From: ZC4RG42 sp003242425
GTDB taxonomy: Bacteria; Pseudomonadota; Gammaproteobacteria; Burkholderiales; SG8-39
DNA: 60,442 bases
Direction of reading: 5' to 3'
Assembly: GCA_937907425.1 (NCBI GenBank)
Contig: CALCIE010000001.1
Coordinates: 1 to 60,442, forward strand
Position 1 is the first letter of the stretch. Each line of letters opens with the position of its first letter. Position numbers and translations under genes: made by a program. Of this stretch, positions 28,317 to 38,173 are shown in pieces. The notes beneath the pieces are model-generated. The model did no database searches, was not told the DNA's origin, and worked only from the letters and a program-made list of their open reading frames with translations.

Positions 28317-29336
28317 ATGTCCTTCCCTTCTCTGCCCGCTTTCGCGGCCGCGCGTTTCGTAGACGGCCAGGTCGCGGATTTCGGCGATCCCGCCGCGGAA
28401 TTGCGGGCCGCATCGCACGACAGCATCATCGCGCCGCTGTCGCAATTCGGCGTGCTGCGCTTTTCCGGTGCGGACGCCGGATTCTTTCTGCACGGGCAGT
28501 TCTCCTGCGACGTAAAAGCGCTCGTCGCGGACAAAACAACGCCCGGCGGGTATTGCACCGCACAAGGCCGTCTGTTGGCGAATTTCCTGCTGTGGCGCGA
28601 CGCGGATGCCTTCCACATCCTGCTCGCGCGCGACATCCTGCCCGCCATCTACCGCCGGCTGCAGCTCTACGTGCTGCGCGCCAAAGTGAAGATCGAGGAC
28701 GTCAGCGATCATTACGCGATTTGCGGCGTGGCGGGCCCGCGCGCGGCCGAAGCGCTCCGTCAAGCGGGGCTGGCGCCGGCCGACACGCCATACGGCTGCG
28801 TCACGGACGAGACGGCCGTATGCCTCGCCCTACCCGGCGGACGCCATCTCGCGCTGATCCGGACGGCCCGCTTCGAACAGTGCTGGACGGCACTCACGCA
28901 AATCCTCAAGCCCGTCGGTCAGCCCTGCTGGGCCTGGCTCGACGTGGTCAACGGCCTGCCCTGGATCACGGCGGCGACGCAGGATCAATTCGTGCCGCAG
29001 ATGGTGAACCTCGAAGCCTTGGGCGGCGTGAGCTTCCAGAAAGGCTGTTACCCGGGCCAGGAAGTCGTGGCTCGTACGCAATACCGGGCCACGACCCGGC
29101 GCCGCATGTACCGCGCCCATGTGGACGCCGAAGCCCGCGCCGGCATGGCGCTCTACGCGGACACGCTCGGCGAACAGAGCTGCGGCACGGTGGTCAATAC
29201 AGCACCCGCCCCGGAAGGCGGTACCGAACTGCTGGCGGTGCTGCATCCCGATGCTATGGCCGCTACCGCTATCCGGCTCGGCGCGCCGGACGGCCCTGCG
29301 CTGGCTTTGCGCGAACTGCCCTACAGCGTCGAATGA
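28317..29336 (+). CDS. ygfZ: YgfZ/GcvT-like folate-binding Fe-S maintenance protein
   Basis: About 339 residues. The hallmark K-G-C-Y-x-G-Q-E motif is present as SFQKGCYPGQEVVARTQYR. The N-terminal GcvT-like fold is seen (LSQFGVLRFSGADAGFFLHG, GRLLANFLLWR). The family uses tetrahydrofolate in repair or assembly of some Fe-S enzymes. Start at 28317; an in-frame GTG nine bases earlier is possible. Overlaps the DUF4936 gene by ATGA, so the two are coupled. Confidence 0.9.
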   Translation: MSFPSLPAFAAARFVDGQVADFGDPAAELRAASHDSIIAPLSQFGVLRFSGADAGFFLHGQFSCDVKALVADKTTPGGYCTAQGRLLANFLLWRDADAFHILLARDILPAIYRRLQLYVLRAKVKIEDVSDHYAICGVAGPRAAEALRQAGLAPADTPYGCVTDETAVCLALPGGRHLALIRTARFEQCWTALTQILKPVGQPCWAWLDVVNGLPWITAATQDQFVPQMVNLEALGGVSFQKGCYPGQEVVARTQYRATTRRRMYRAHVDAEARAGMALYADTLGEQSCGTVVNTAPAPEGGTELLAVLHPDAMAATAIRLGAPDGPALALRELPYSVE

Positions 29337-29632
29337 GCGCGCCGACGAATTACTACATCTATTACCGCGCCGCGACGGCAAACGGCGAGCGTCTGCAAAC
29401 GGCCGTCAGGCAGATGCAGGATGCGGTGCGTGCCGCGACAGGCGTGGCCGGCCGCCTGCTGCGCCGGCGCGACGATCCGCAGACCTGGATGGAAGTCTAC
29501 GAAGGCGTGTCCGACACTGCACGGTTCGAATCCGCCCTGAGCGAAGCGGCCGCCACACACAAACTCGACACGCTGCTCGAATCGCCGCGCGTCATCGAGC
29601 GTTTCGTTCCGGCGACAGATCCCGCCGCATAG
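29333..29632 (+). CDS. DUF4936 family protein
   Basis: 99 residues. The N-terminal YYIYYR and the middle LLRRRDDPQTWMEVYEGV are typical of DUF4936, a small betaproteobacterial family of unknown function with a ferredoxin-like or stress-barrel appearance. Starts within the ygfZ stop. Its last 41 bases overlap the convergent GNAT gene. Confidence 0.85.
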   Translation: MSAPTNYYIYYRAATANGERLQTAVRQMQDAVRAATGVAGRLLRRRDDPQTWMEVYEGVSDTARFESALSEAAATHKLDTLLESPRVIERFVPATDPAA

Positions 29633-30032
29633 CGATGTGCGGCAGACCCGCCTCGATGAAGGGCTCCCCGCACTCGACGAATCCGTGCGAACGGTAAAAA
29701 GGCGCCGCATGCGTCTGCGCATGCAGGAAGACGCTCACCAAGCCGCGCGCCCGGGCGCGTTCGATCAGCCGCTCGAGCATGCCGCCCCCGATCCCACGAC
29801 CGCGCCAGTCGCGTCGCACCGCCATCCGCCCGATGCGTCCGTCCGGGAGCAGACGCGCCGTGCCCACGGCGCGCTCGCCTTCGAACGCCAGCACGTGATC
29901 GGCCCGCTCGTCCCACTCGTCGTGCTCGAGCTCCGCCGGCACGCCCTGTTCGGCCACGAACACTTCCATGCGGATTTCGAGCGCCAGGCGGCCGGCGCTT
30001 TGCCAGTCGTGCAGTTCGATTCGAAAGCTCAT
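29592..30032 (-). CDS. GNAT family N-acetyltransferase
   Basis: 146 residues. Contains the acetyl-CoA binding loop RRDWRGRGIGGGMLERLIER and the upstream strand GTARLLPDGRIGRMAV, with FYRSHGFVECGEPF near the end. The substrate is unknown; the sequence EVFVAEQGVP near the start is typical of the ElaA/YybD-like subgroup. The start MSFRIEL is chosen because the 15 residues further upstream overlap a probable mtnA promoter. Convergent with the DUF4936 gene and divergent from mtnA. Confidence 0.87.
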   Translation of the reverse strand: MSFRIELHDWQSAGRLALEIRMEVFVAEQGVPAELEHDEWDERADHVLAFEGERAVGTARLLPDGRIGRMAVRRDWRGRGIGGGMLERLIERARARGLVSVFLHAQTHAAPFYRSHGFVECGEPFIEAGLPHIAMRRDLSPERNAR

Positions 30033-30060
30033 TGCGGGGGAATGCGGTTGGACGAGCCCG

Positions 30061-30066
30061 TATAAT
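30061..30066 (+). promoter_or_regulatory. Candidate -10 box for mtnA
   Basis: A perfect TATAAT between the GNAT start and mtnA, in the context CCGTATAATA as at 28277-28285. The -35 element is not clear. It would leave a leader of about 115 bases before mtnA. Confidence 0.35.
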
Positions 30067-30189
30067 ACGAAGCCCATTCCTTCGAGTGCAGCAAAATCCG
30101 CGGCACGACAGCACGGCGAATCCGGGCTGCGTATCGGTCACCAAGCGATTGGCCGCATTGCACGTGGCCGCAACTTCATCCGAGGCAAC

Positions 30190-31200
30190 ATGGTTTCGGC
30201 AGTCGAGACGCTGCGTTGGGGCGGCGATCATGTGATGTTCATCGATCAGCGCAAGCTGCCGCACCGCGTCGAATACGTGCGCTGCCGCGACGCCGCGGAA
30301 GTCGCCGATGCGATCCGCAGCATGGTGGTACGCGGCGCACCTGCGATCGGCTGCGCCGCGGCCTACGGCATTGCGCTGGAGGCCCTCAAGGGCACGCGCG
30401 ATTTCGGCGCGGCGTTCGCGGCGTTGCGCGCCAGCCGGCCCACGGCGGTGAATCTCTACTGGGCGCTCGACCGCATGCAGCGCCTGATCGACGCGCAGCC
30501 GCCCGATCTCGCCGCCGCGCTCGTCGCCGAAGCCCGGGCTATCCACGCCGAGGATCTGGAGATCAACCGCGCCATCGGCCGGCACGGCGAAAAATACGTC
30601 CCGGACGGTGCGCGCATCCTGACCTACTGCAACACCGGCGCGCTCGCGACGGCAGGATACGGCACCGCCCTCGGTGTCATCCGCGCCGCGCGCGACGCCG
30701 GCAAGCGGATCTCGGTGCTGGCGAGCGAAACGCGCCCCTATCTGCAAGGCGCCCGGCTCACCGCCTGGGAACTCGTACAGGAAAATATTCCCGTCACGCT
30801 CATCACCGACAACATGGCGGGCCACTTCATGCGCATCGGCCAGGTGGATCTCGTCATCGTCGGCGCCGACCGGGTCGCCGCGAACGGCGATGTCGCCAAC
30901 AAGATCGGCACCTACGGGCTGGCGGTGCTCGCCGCGCGGCATGGCATTCCCTTCTACGTCGCCGTGCCCGTTCCCACTTTCGATCCGGCGATCGAAAGCG
31001 GCGAAGCGATTCCCATTGAAGAACGGAGCGCGGACGAAGTGACCGGCTACGGCGATGTGCGCTGGGCGCCGGAAGGCGTCAAAGTCGAGCACCCCGCCTT
31101 CGACGTCACGCCCGCGGAACTGGTGACCGCCATCATCACCGACAAAGGCGTGATCGAGCGACCGGACAAGACGAAGATCGCCCGACTGCTGGACCGATAA
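30190..31200 (+). CDS. mtnA: S-methyl-5-thioribose-1-phosphate isomerase
   Basis: 336 residues. Converts methylthioribose-1-phosphate to methylthioribulose-1-phosphate in methionine salvage. Shows RGAPAIGCAAAYGIAL, the catalytic Cys in TYCNTGALATAGYGTALG, SETRPYLQGARLTAWEL, and the catalytic Asp in GADRVAANGDVANKIGTYGL. No other methionine-salvage gene lies nearby in the window. The leader has room for a regulatory element but no known riboswitch fold was recognised. Start ATG encodes MVSAVETLRW. Confidence 0.94.
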   Translation: MVSAVETLRWGGDHVMFIDQRKLPHRVEYVRCRDAAEVADAIRSMVVRGAPAIGCAAAYGIALEALKGTRDFGAAFAALRASRPTAVNLYWALDRMQRLIDAQPPDLAAALVAEARAIHAEDLEINRAIGRHGEKYVPDGARILTYCNTGALATAGYGTALGVIRAARDAGKRISVLASETRPYLQGARLTAWELVQENIPVTLITDNMAGHFMRIGQVDLVIVGADRVAANGDVANKIGTYGLAVLAARHGIPFYVAVPVPTFDPAIESGEAIPIEERSADEVTGYGDVRWAPEGVKVEHPAFDVTPAELVTAIITDKGVIERPDKTKIARLLDR

Positions 31201-31216
31201 AGTGGGTGTTGCGCGA

Positions 31217-31246
31217 TTGACCCCCTCACCGCTGATATGGGAAAAT
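31217..31246 (+). promoter_or_regulatory. Candidate promoter of tRNA-Val
   Basis: TTGACC (31217-31222) and GAAAAT (31241-31246) are 18 bases apart, and the tRNA begins 12 bases beyond the -10-like box. Plausible sigma-70 arrangement with a poor -10. Confidence 0.4.
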
Positions 31247-31258
31247 GCGCAGCCTGTT

Positions 31259-31333
31259 GGGCGGTTAGCTCAGCGGTAGAGCACTGCCTTCACACGGCAG
31301 GGGTCAGTGGTTCGATCCCACTACCGCCCACCA
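31259..31333 (+). tRNA. tRNA-Val (anticodon CAC)
   Basis: A 75-nt cloverleaf. Acceptor stem GGGCGGT pairs with ACCGCCC. The D-arm has AGCTCAGCGGTAGAGC. Anticodon stem CTGCC/GGCAG holds the loop TTCACAC, giving anticodon CAC. The T-arm is AGTGG-TTCGATC-CCACT. The CCA end is encoded in the DNA. A terminator follows at once. Confidence 0.97.
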
Positions 31334-31346
31334 CAGATTCAAACGA

Positions 31347-31375
31347 AACCGGCCGCCTCGGCCGGTTTTTGTTTT
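31347..31375 (+). terminator. Terminator after tRNA-Val
   Basis: Nine-bp stem AACCGGCCG / CGGCCGGTT with loop CCT, followed by TTTGTTTTT on the plus strand. Confidence 0.88.
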
Positions 31376-31419
31376 TGGCGATCCGATGACGCGTTACGCG
31401 CGTTCGACGCTTCAGTGCA

Positions 31420-31450
31420 AACAAAAACGCCCGGCGAGCCGGGCGTTCTG
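31420..31450 (-). terminator. Terminator of pnp
   Basis: Stem AACGCCCGG / CCGGGCGTT with a four-base loop; on the minus strand it is followed by TTTTTG. It lies 22 bases beyond the pnp stop. Confidence 0.88.
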
Positions 31451-31471
31451 TTTTGAACGAACTGGGCGCCG

Positions 31472-33595
<2,124 letters not shown>

Positions 33596-33691
33596 CTCCT
33601 TATGGATTCAAATGGCGCACGCGCACACCGACGCGGCACGGCGTGCGGCGGGCAGGCGCGACGTATTCGATAGTGGAATCGACAGAAAGAC

Positions 33692-33720
33692 AAAACGCCC
33701 ACGCGTGGCGTGGGCGTTTC
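33692..33720 (-). terminator. rpsO terminator in the rpsO-pnp gap
   Basis: Twelve-bp stem (AAACGCCCACGC / GCGTGGGCGTTT) with loop GTG, which on the minus strand ends in TTTTG. It lies 10 bases after the rpsO stop. Read-through or a processed hairpin, as in the rpsO-pnp unit of enterobacteria, would link it to pnp. Confidence 0.8.
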
Positions 33721-33729
33721 GCTGGGATG

Positions 33730-33999
33730 TTACTTGCGCAGTCCAAGCTGTTCGATCAGCTTGCGATAGTTCTCGGCGTTGGTGCGCTTGAGGTAATCAA
33801 GCATCCGACGCCTCTGGCTCACCAGCTTCAGCAGACCGCGACGGGAATGGTGATCCTTGACGTGCGTCTTGAAGTGCTCGGTGAGTTCGTTGATGCGGTA
33901 GGTCAGCAAAGCCACTTGCACCTCGGGCGAACCCGTGTCCCCGGCCTTGCGTTGGAAATCCTTGATGATCTGCGCCTTCTGGGCGGTCGTCGCTGCCAT
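33730..33999 (-). CDS. rpsO: 30S ribosomal protein S15
   Basis: 89 residues, exactly the family length. Shows DTGSPEVQVALLTYRINELT, HKDHHSRRGLL-type motif (HVKDHHSRRGLLKLVSQRRR) and MLDYLKRTN. Binds 16S rRNA and nucleates the platform of the small subunit. Placed between truB and pnp. Confidence 0.97.
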   Translation of the reverse strand: MAATTAQKAQIIKDFQRKAGDTGSPEVQVALLTYRINELTEHFKTHVKDHHSRRGLLKLVSQRRRMLDYLKRTNAENYRKLIEQLGLRK

Positions 34000-34072
34000 G
34001 CCTAATCTCGATCTATTCGGTCGCTTTGGAAAGCGCGGGATTTTACCCTTGTATCAGGCACTTTCACAAGCT

Positions 34073-34969
34073 TTATGCGGCCGCCGGGGCGTCCGTGCGG
34101 AGCAGCCGGCGGGGACGCAGCACCCCCGCCTCGAGTTCGGCCACACCCAGGAAACGGCCGGCCGCGTAGACCCGGCGCCGTCCCTCCGCCCTGCCGCCGA
34201 CCGGCACCGCCTGGCCGTTGGCGAAGCGCCGTGCCGCGGCTCCGTCCAGAACAACCTCGGGCAGGTGCTGCACCAGGACGTCCACCGGCTCGAGCCTGGC
34301 GTCCCGTTGTTCAGGCGACAAACGTTCCAGCGTTTCCAGATCGATGGCGTCCTCGACCCGGAACGGCCCTACGGCAGTCCGGCGCAGCCCGGCGAGATGG
34401 GCGCCGCAGCCCAGCGCCTCCCCCAGATCTTCCGCCAGCGTCCGGACGTAGGTCCCCTTGGAGCAATGGACGTCGACCTGCAGACGCTCGCCTTCGAACC
34501 GCAGGATGTCGAGACGGTGGATCGTCACCTCCCGCGCTTCCCGCTCCACCGTCTCGCCTGCGCGCGCGTAGTCGTAGAGCGGCCGTCCGGCATGCTTGAG
34601 GGCCGAGTACATCGGCGGCACCTGGCGGATCCGCCCGGTGTACCGCCGCACCGCCTGCTCCAGCGCCTCGGCCGTCACCTGGACCGGCGCAACGGCCAGC
34701 ACCTCGCCTTCCGCATCGCCGGTGTTCGTACGCACGCCCAGCCGGATGTCGGCGAGATAGCGCTTGTCGCTGTCGAGCAGCTCGCCGCCGAACTTCGTCG
34801 CCTCTCCGAACAGCACCGGCAGTAGCCCCGTCGCCATGGGATCGAGCGTGCCGGTGTGGCCGGCTTTCTCCGCCGCGTAGAGCCGCCGCGCCTGTTGCAG
34901 CGCGGCGTTGGAAGTGAGCCCCTTCGGCTTGTCGAGCAACAGGACGCCGTCCAGGCGGCGCCGCGGCAT
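34073..34969 (-). CDS. truB: tRNA pseudouridine(55) synthase
   Basis: About 298 residues. Modifies U55 in the T-loop of tRNAs. Catalytic Asp is in GHTGTLDPMATGLLPVLFGE, with LDGVLLLDKPKGLTSN upstream and YARAGE plus the C-terminal PUA-like part. The start at 34969 is preferred because GGAGGT stands 6 bases before it. An earlier in-frame ATG at 34987 overlaps the rbfA stop and is the alternative. Confidence 0.94.
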   Translation of the reverse strand: MPRRRLDGVLLLDKPKGLTSNAALQQARRLYAAEKAGHTGTLDPMATGLLPVLFGEATKFGGELLDSDKRYLADIRLGVRTNTGDAEGEVLAVAPVQVTAEALEQAVRRYTGRIRQVPPMYSALKHAGRPLYDYARAGETVEREAREVTIHRLDILRFEGERLQVDVHCSKGTYVRTLAEDLGEALGCGAHLAGLRRTAVGPFRVEDAIDLETLERLSPEQRDARLEPVDVLVQHLPEVVLDGAAARRFANGQAVPVGGRAEGRRRVYAAGRFLGVAELEAGVLRPRRLLRTDAPAAA

Positions 34970-34983
34970 GCGCGCACCTCCGC

Positions 34984-35346
34984 TCATTCGCCGTCGTTCG
35001 ACTTGTTCTGCACGGCCTCGTCGATCAGCTTCGAAAGCCGGATGCCCTGTTCGATCGACGCGTCGTAGCGGAAATGCAGCTCGGGCATGTTGTGGATGCG
35101 CAGACGCGAGGCGAGCTGGCTGCGCAGGAAACCAGCCGCGCGCTGCAGCCCTTGCAGGCTGTCCTCGCGATCCTGCTCGGCGAGCGAGGTGAAATACACC
35201 TTGGCGTGCGCGAGGTCGGAGGAAACCTCGACGCCGGTGATCGTCACCATGCCGACGCGCGGATCCTTCACCTCGTTGCGGATGAGATCGGAAAGTTCGC
35301 GCTGGATCTGGTCGGCAATACGCCGTAGACGGGTGGGATTGGCCAT
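34984..35346 (-). CDS. rbfA: Ribosome-binding factor A
   Basis: 120 residues. KH-fold 30S maturation and cold-shock factor. Shows RLRRIADQIQRELSDLIRNE, KDPRVGMVTITGVEVS, AKVYFT and MPELHFRYDASIEQGIRLS. Start MANPTRL at 35346. Lies 58 bases after infB and adjoins truB. Confidence 0.95.
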   Translation of the reverse strand: MANPTRLRRIADQIQRELSDLIRNEVKDPRVGMVTITGVEVSSDLAHAKVYFTSLAEQDREDSLQGLQRAAGFLRSQLASRLRIHNMPELHFRYDASIEQGIRLSKLIDEAVQNKSNDGE

Positions 35347-35404
35347 GGCTGGACCTTCGGCAAGCGGCGGAGCGGGCGGCGCCCGCTCCGCGAGCGCGCG
35401 CACG

Positions 35405-38053
35405 TCAGAGCGTACGCGCAATCTCCTGCACTTCGTAGACCTCGATCTGGTCGCCGACCTGGATGTCGTTATAGTTCTTGATCGACAGACCGCACTCGAA
35501 GCCCGCTTTCACTTCGCGCACGTCGTCCTTGAAGCGCTTCAGCGAATCGAGCTCGCCGGAGAAGATGACGACGTTGTCGCGCAGCAGGCGCACCAGCGCG
35601 CCGCGCCGCACCACGCCGTCGAGGACGTAGCAGCCCGCCACCGTGCCGACCTTGGAGATGCGGAAGACCTGCCGCACCTCCACCAGGCCGATGACGTTCT
35701 CGCGCTTCTCGGGCGTGAGCATGCCGGACAGCGCCGCCTTCACCTCGTCGACCGCGTCGTAGATGATGTTGTAGTAGCGGATATCGACGCCCGAATGCTC
35801 GGCGAGCTTGCGCGCCGCGGCATCGGCACGTGTGTTGAAGCCGATGATCACCGCCTTCGACGCGAGCGCGAGGTTCACGTCCGACTCGGTGATGCCGCCG
35901 ACCGCGGCATGCACCACCGTCACCTTGACCTCGTCGGTGGAAAGCTTGGTCAGCGCGTGCACCAGGGCTTCCTGCGAGCCCTGCACGTCGGCCTTGATGA
36001 CGAGCGGCAGCGTCTTGACTTCGCCCTCGCCCATCTGCTCGAACATGTTCTCGAGCTTGGCCGCCTGTTTCTTGGCGAGCTTGACGTCGCGGTATTTGCC
36101 CTGGCGGAACAGCGCGATCTCGCGCGCCTTGCGTTCGTCGCTGAGCACGACCAGCTCGTCGCCCGCGTTCGGCACGTTGGACAGGCCCTGGATCTCCACG
36201 GGGATCGACGGTCCGGCGCTCTGCACCTGCTTGCCGCTCTCGTTCAGCATCGCGCGCACGCGGCCGAAGGACGCGCCGCACAGCACCACGTCGCCGCGCT
36301 TGAGCGTGCCGGACTGCACCAGCACGGTCGCCACCGGGCCGCGGCCCTTGTCCAGGCGCGCTTCGATGACGATGCCCTTGGCCGGCGCGTCCACCGGCGC
36401 TTTAAGCTCCAGCAGCTCGGCCTGCAGCAGCACGTTCTCCAGCAGCTCGTCGACGCCCTGCCCGGTCTTCGCCGACACCGGCACGAAGGGCGAATCGCCG
36501 CCGTACTCTTCCGGCACCACGTTGTGCGCCACCAGCTCCTGCTTGACGCGCTCCGGGTTGGCTTCCGGTTTGTCGATCTTGTTGAGCGCGACCACGATCG
36601 GCACCTTGGCGGCCTGGGCGTGGTGGATCGCCTCGACGGTCTGCGGCATCACGCCGTCGTCCGCGGCGACCACCAGGATCACCACGTCGGTGACCTGTGC
36701 GCCGCGCGCACGCATCGAGGTGAACGCCTCGTGACCCGGGGTATCGAGGAAAGTGATGACACCGCGCGGCGTCTCCACGTGATAGGCGCCGATGTGCTGG
36801 GTAATGCCTCCCGCTTCGCCGGCCGCCACCTTGGTGCGGCGGATGTAGTCGAGCAGCGAGGTCTTGCCGTGGTCGACGTGACCCATGACCGTCACCACCG
36901 GCGCACGCGGCAGCTGCTCGGCCTGCGTGCCCGTTTCGGACATGAGGAAGGCTTCGGGATCGTCGAGCGGCGCCGCGACCGCCTTGTGGCCCATCTCCTC
37001 GACCACGATCATCGCCGTTTCCTGGTCGAGCACCTGGTTGATGGTCACCATCTGGCCGAGCTTCATCAGTGTCTTGATGACCTCGGCGGCCTTCACGGAC
37101 ATCTTGTGCGCCAGATCGGCGACAGTGATCGTCTCGGGCACCTGCACTTCGCGCACGATCGGCTCGGCCGGCGCGGAGAACTGCTGCTGTTGCGCCTCGC
37201 CGCCGCGGCTGTGGCGGCTGCCGGCCTTGGCGCCATGCCAGCCGGACACGCCGGCGCTGTCGCCGCGGGTCTTGAGGCCGCCGCGCTTCTTGGCGGCGGC
37301 GCTCTCTTCCTTCCAGACGGTGACGGTCTTGGCCGCTTTCTTGGCCTTCTTGTCCTTGTCCGCAGCGGTCGTCTTGGGCTTGTGCAGCGTGGTCGCGCCG
37401 GGCGCCTGCTGCGCGGGCTGCTGCTGGGCCTGACGCGCCTGCTCCTCGGCGGCGCGCTGTTCGGCTTCGCGCAGCTCGGCGAGGCGGCGCTCGCGTTCCT
37501 GTTTTTCGGCGAGTTCGGCGGCCTGACGCGCGGCCAGTTCTTCCATGCGGCGCTGCTCGGCCTCGCGCAACTCGATTTCCTTGGGATCGAGCACCGAAGG
37601 ACGGGCAGCCGGCGCGGCAGGCGACGTTTGCGGTGCGGGCGTTGCGGCCGGTGCGGTTTCCGGAGCGGCGGCCGGCGCGGCCTCGGCGGCCGGTGCCGCC
37701 TGCGGCGCCGCAGCGGGCGCCTTCTCCTGCACTTCGACAGGCACCGTGTCGGCGATATCGCGCTTCACGAACACGCGCTTCTTGCGCACTTCGACCTGGA
37801 TGGTGCGCGACTTGCCGCTCGCGTCGGCCTTCTTGATCTCCGAGGTCTGCTTGCGGGTGAGCGTGATCTTGTTCTTCGACTCGCCGCCGCCGTGGACGCG
37901 GCGCAGGTAGTCGAGCAGTTTCGCCTTGTCCTGTTCGCTCAGTATGTCATCGGCCATGCTCTTGTTCACGCCGGCCGCACGAAGCTGTTCCAGCAGCACC
38001 GAGGGTGCCACCTTGAGCTCACCTGCAAACTGAGCAACGCTGGTTTGTGCCAT
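35405..38053 (-). CDS. infB: Translation initiation factor IF-2
   Basis: 882 residues. Brings initiator tRNA to the ribosome as a GTPase. IF2_N at residues 1-50, then a Lys-rich and a long Ala/Pro/Glu/Gln-rich linker with coiled-coil character (about 100-300), a second IF2_N segment, and the G domain with MGHVDHGKTS near residue 390, DTPGHE and NKIDK. The beta-barrel domains II-IV follow. The start is preceded by GGAG. A small hairpin lies in the 120-bp leader. Confidence 0.97.
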   Translation of the reverse strand: MAQTSVAQFAGELKVAPSVLLEQLRAAGVNKSMADDILSEQDKAKLLDYLRRVHGGGESKNKITLTRKQTSEIKKADASGKSRTIQVEVRKKRVFVKRDIADTVPVEVQEKAPAAAPQAAPAAEAAPAAAPETAPAATPAPQTSPAAPAARPSVLDPKEIELREAEQRRMEELAARQAAELAEKQERERRLAELREAEQRAAEEQARQAQQQPAQQAPGATTLHKPKTTAADKDKKAKKAAKTVTVWKEESAAAKKRGGLKTRGDSAGVSGWHGAKAGSRHSRGGEAQQQQFSAPAEPIVREVQVPETITVADLAHKMSVKAAEVIKTLMKLGQMVTINQVLDQETAMIVVEEMGHKAVAAPLDDPEAFLMSETGTQAEQLPRAPVVTVMGHVDHGKTSLLDYIRRTKVAAGEAGGITQHIGAYHVETPRGVITFLDTPGHEAFTSMRARGAQVTDVVILVVAADDGVMPQTVEAIHHAQAAKVPIVVALNKIDKPEANPERVKQELVAHNVVPEEYGGDSPFVPVSAKTGQGVDELLENVLLQAELLELKAPVDAPAKGIVIEARLDKGRGPVATVLVQSGTLKRGDVVLCGASFGRVRAMLNESGKQVQSAGPSIPVEIQGLSNVPNAGDELVVLSDERKAREIALFRQGKYRDVKLAKKQAAKLENMFEQMGEGEVKTLPLVIKADVQGSQEALVHALTKLSTDEVKVTVVHAAVGGITESDVNLALASKAVIIGFNTRADAAARKLAEHSGVDIRYYNIIYDAVDEVKAALSGMLTPEKRENVIGLVEVRQVFRISKVGTVAGCYVLDGVVRRGALVRLLRDNVVIFSGELDSLKRFKDDVREVKAGFECGLSIKNYNDIQVGDQIEVYEVQEIARTL

Positions 38054-38067
38054 TCAACAATCTCCGA

Positions 38068-38087
38068 TCAAGGCTCAGCCGCCTTGA
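38068..38087 (-). other. Hairpin in the infB leader
   Basis: Seven-bp stem TCAAGGC / GCCTTGA with a six-base loop, ending 14 bases before the infB start codon on the minus strand. No U tract follows, so it is not a plain terminator. The Shine-Dalgarno GGAG lies just after it. A cold-shock or processing role is only inference. Confidence 0.4.
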
Positions 38088-38173
38088 CTCATAAAACCGA
38101 AGCTCTACGTGTTCATGTTCGAGCTTCCCGATCGAAACGTCCGCGCAAGGCCCTCACGCCTTGTTCCGCGTTC

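Noticed and set aside
31259..31333. tRNA-Val as a possible integration site for a mobile element
   Set aside because: No integrase, no repeated tRNA 3' end and no foreign-looking DNA follow it; a terminator and pnp come next.
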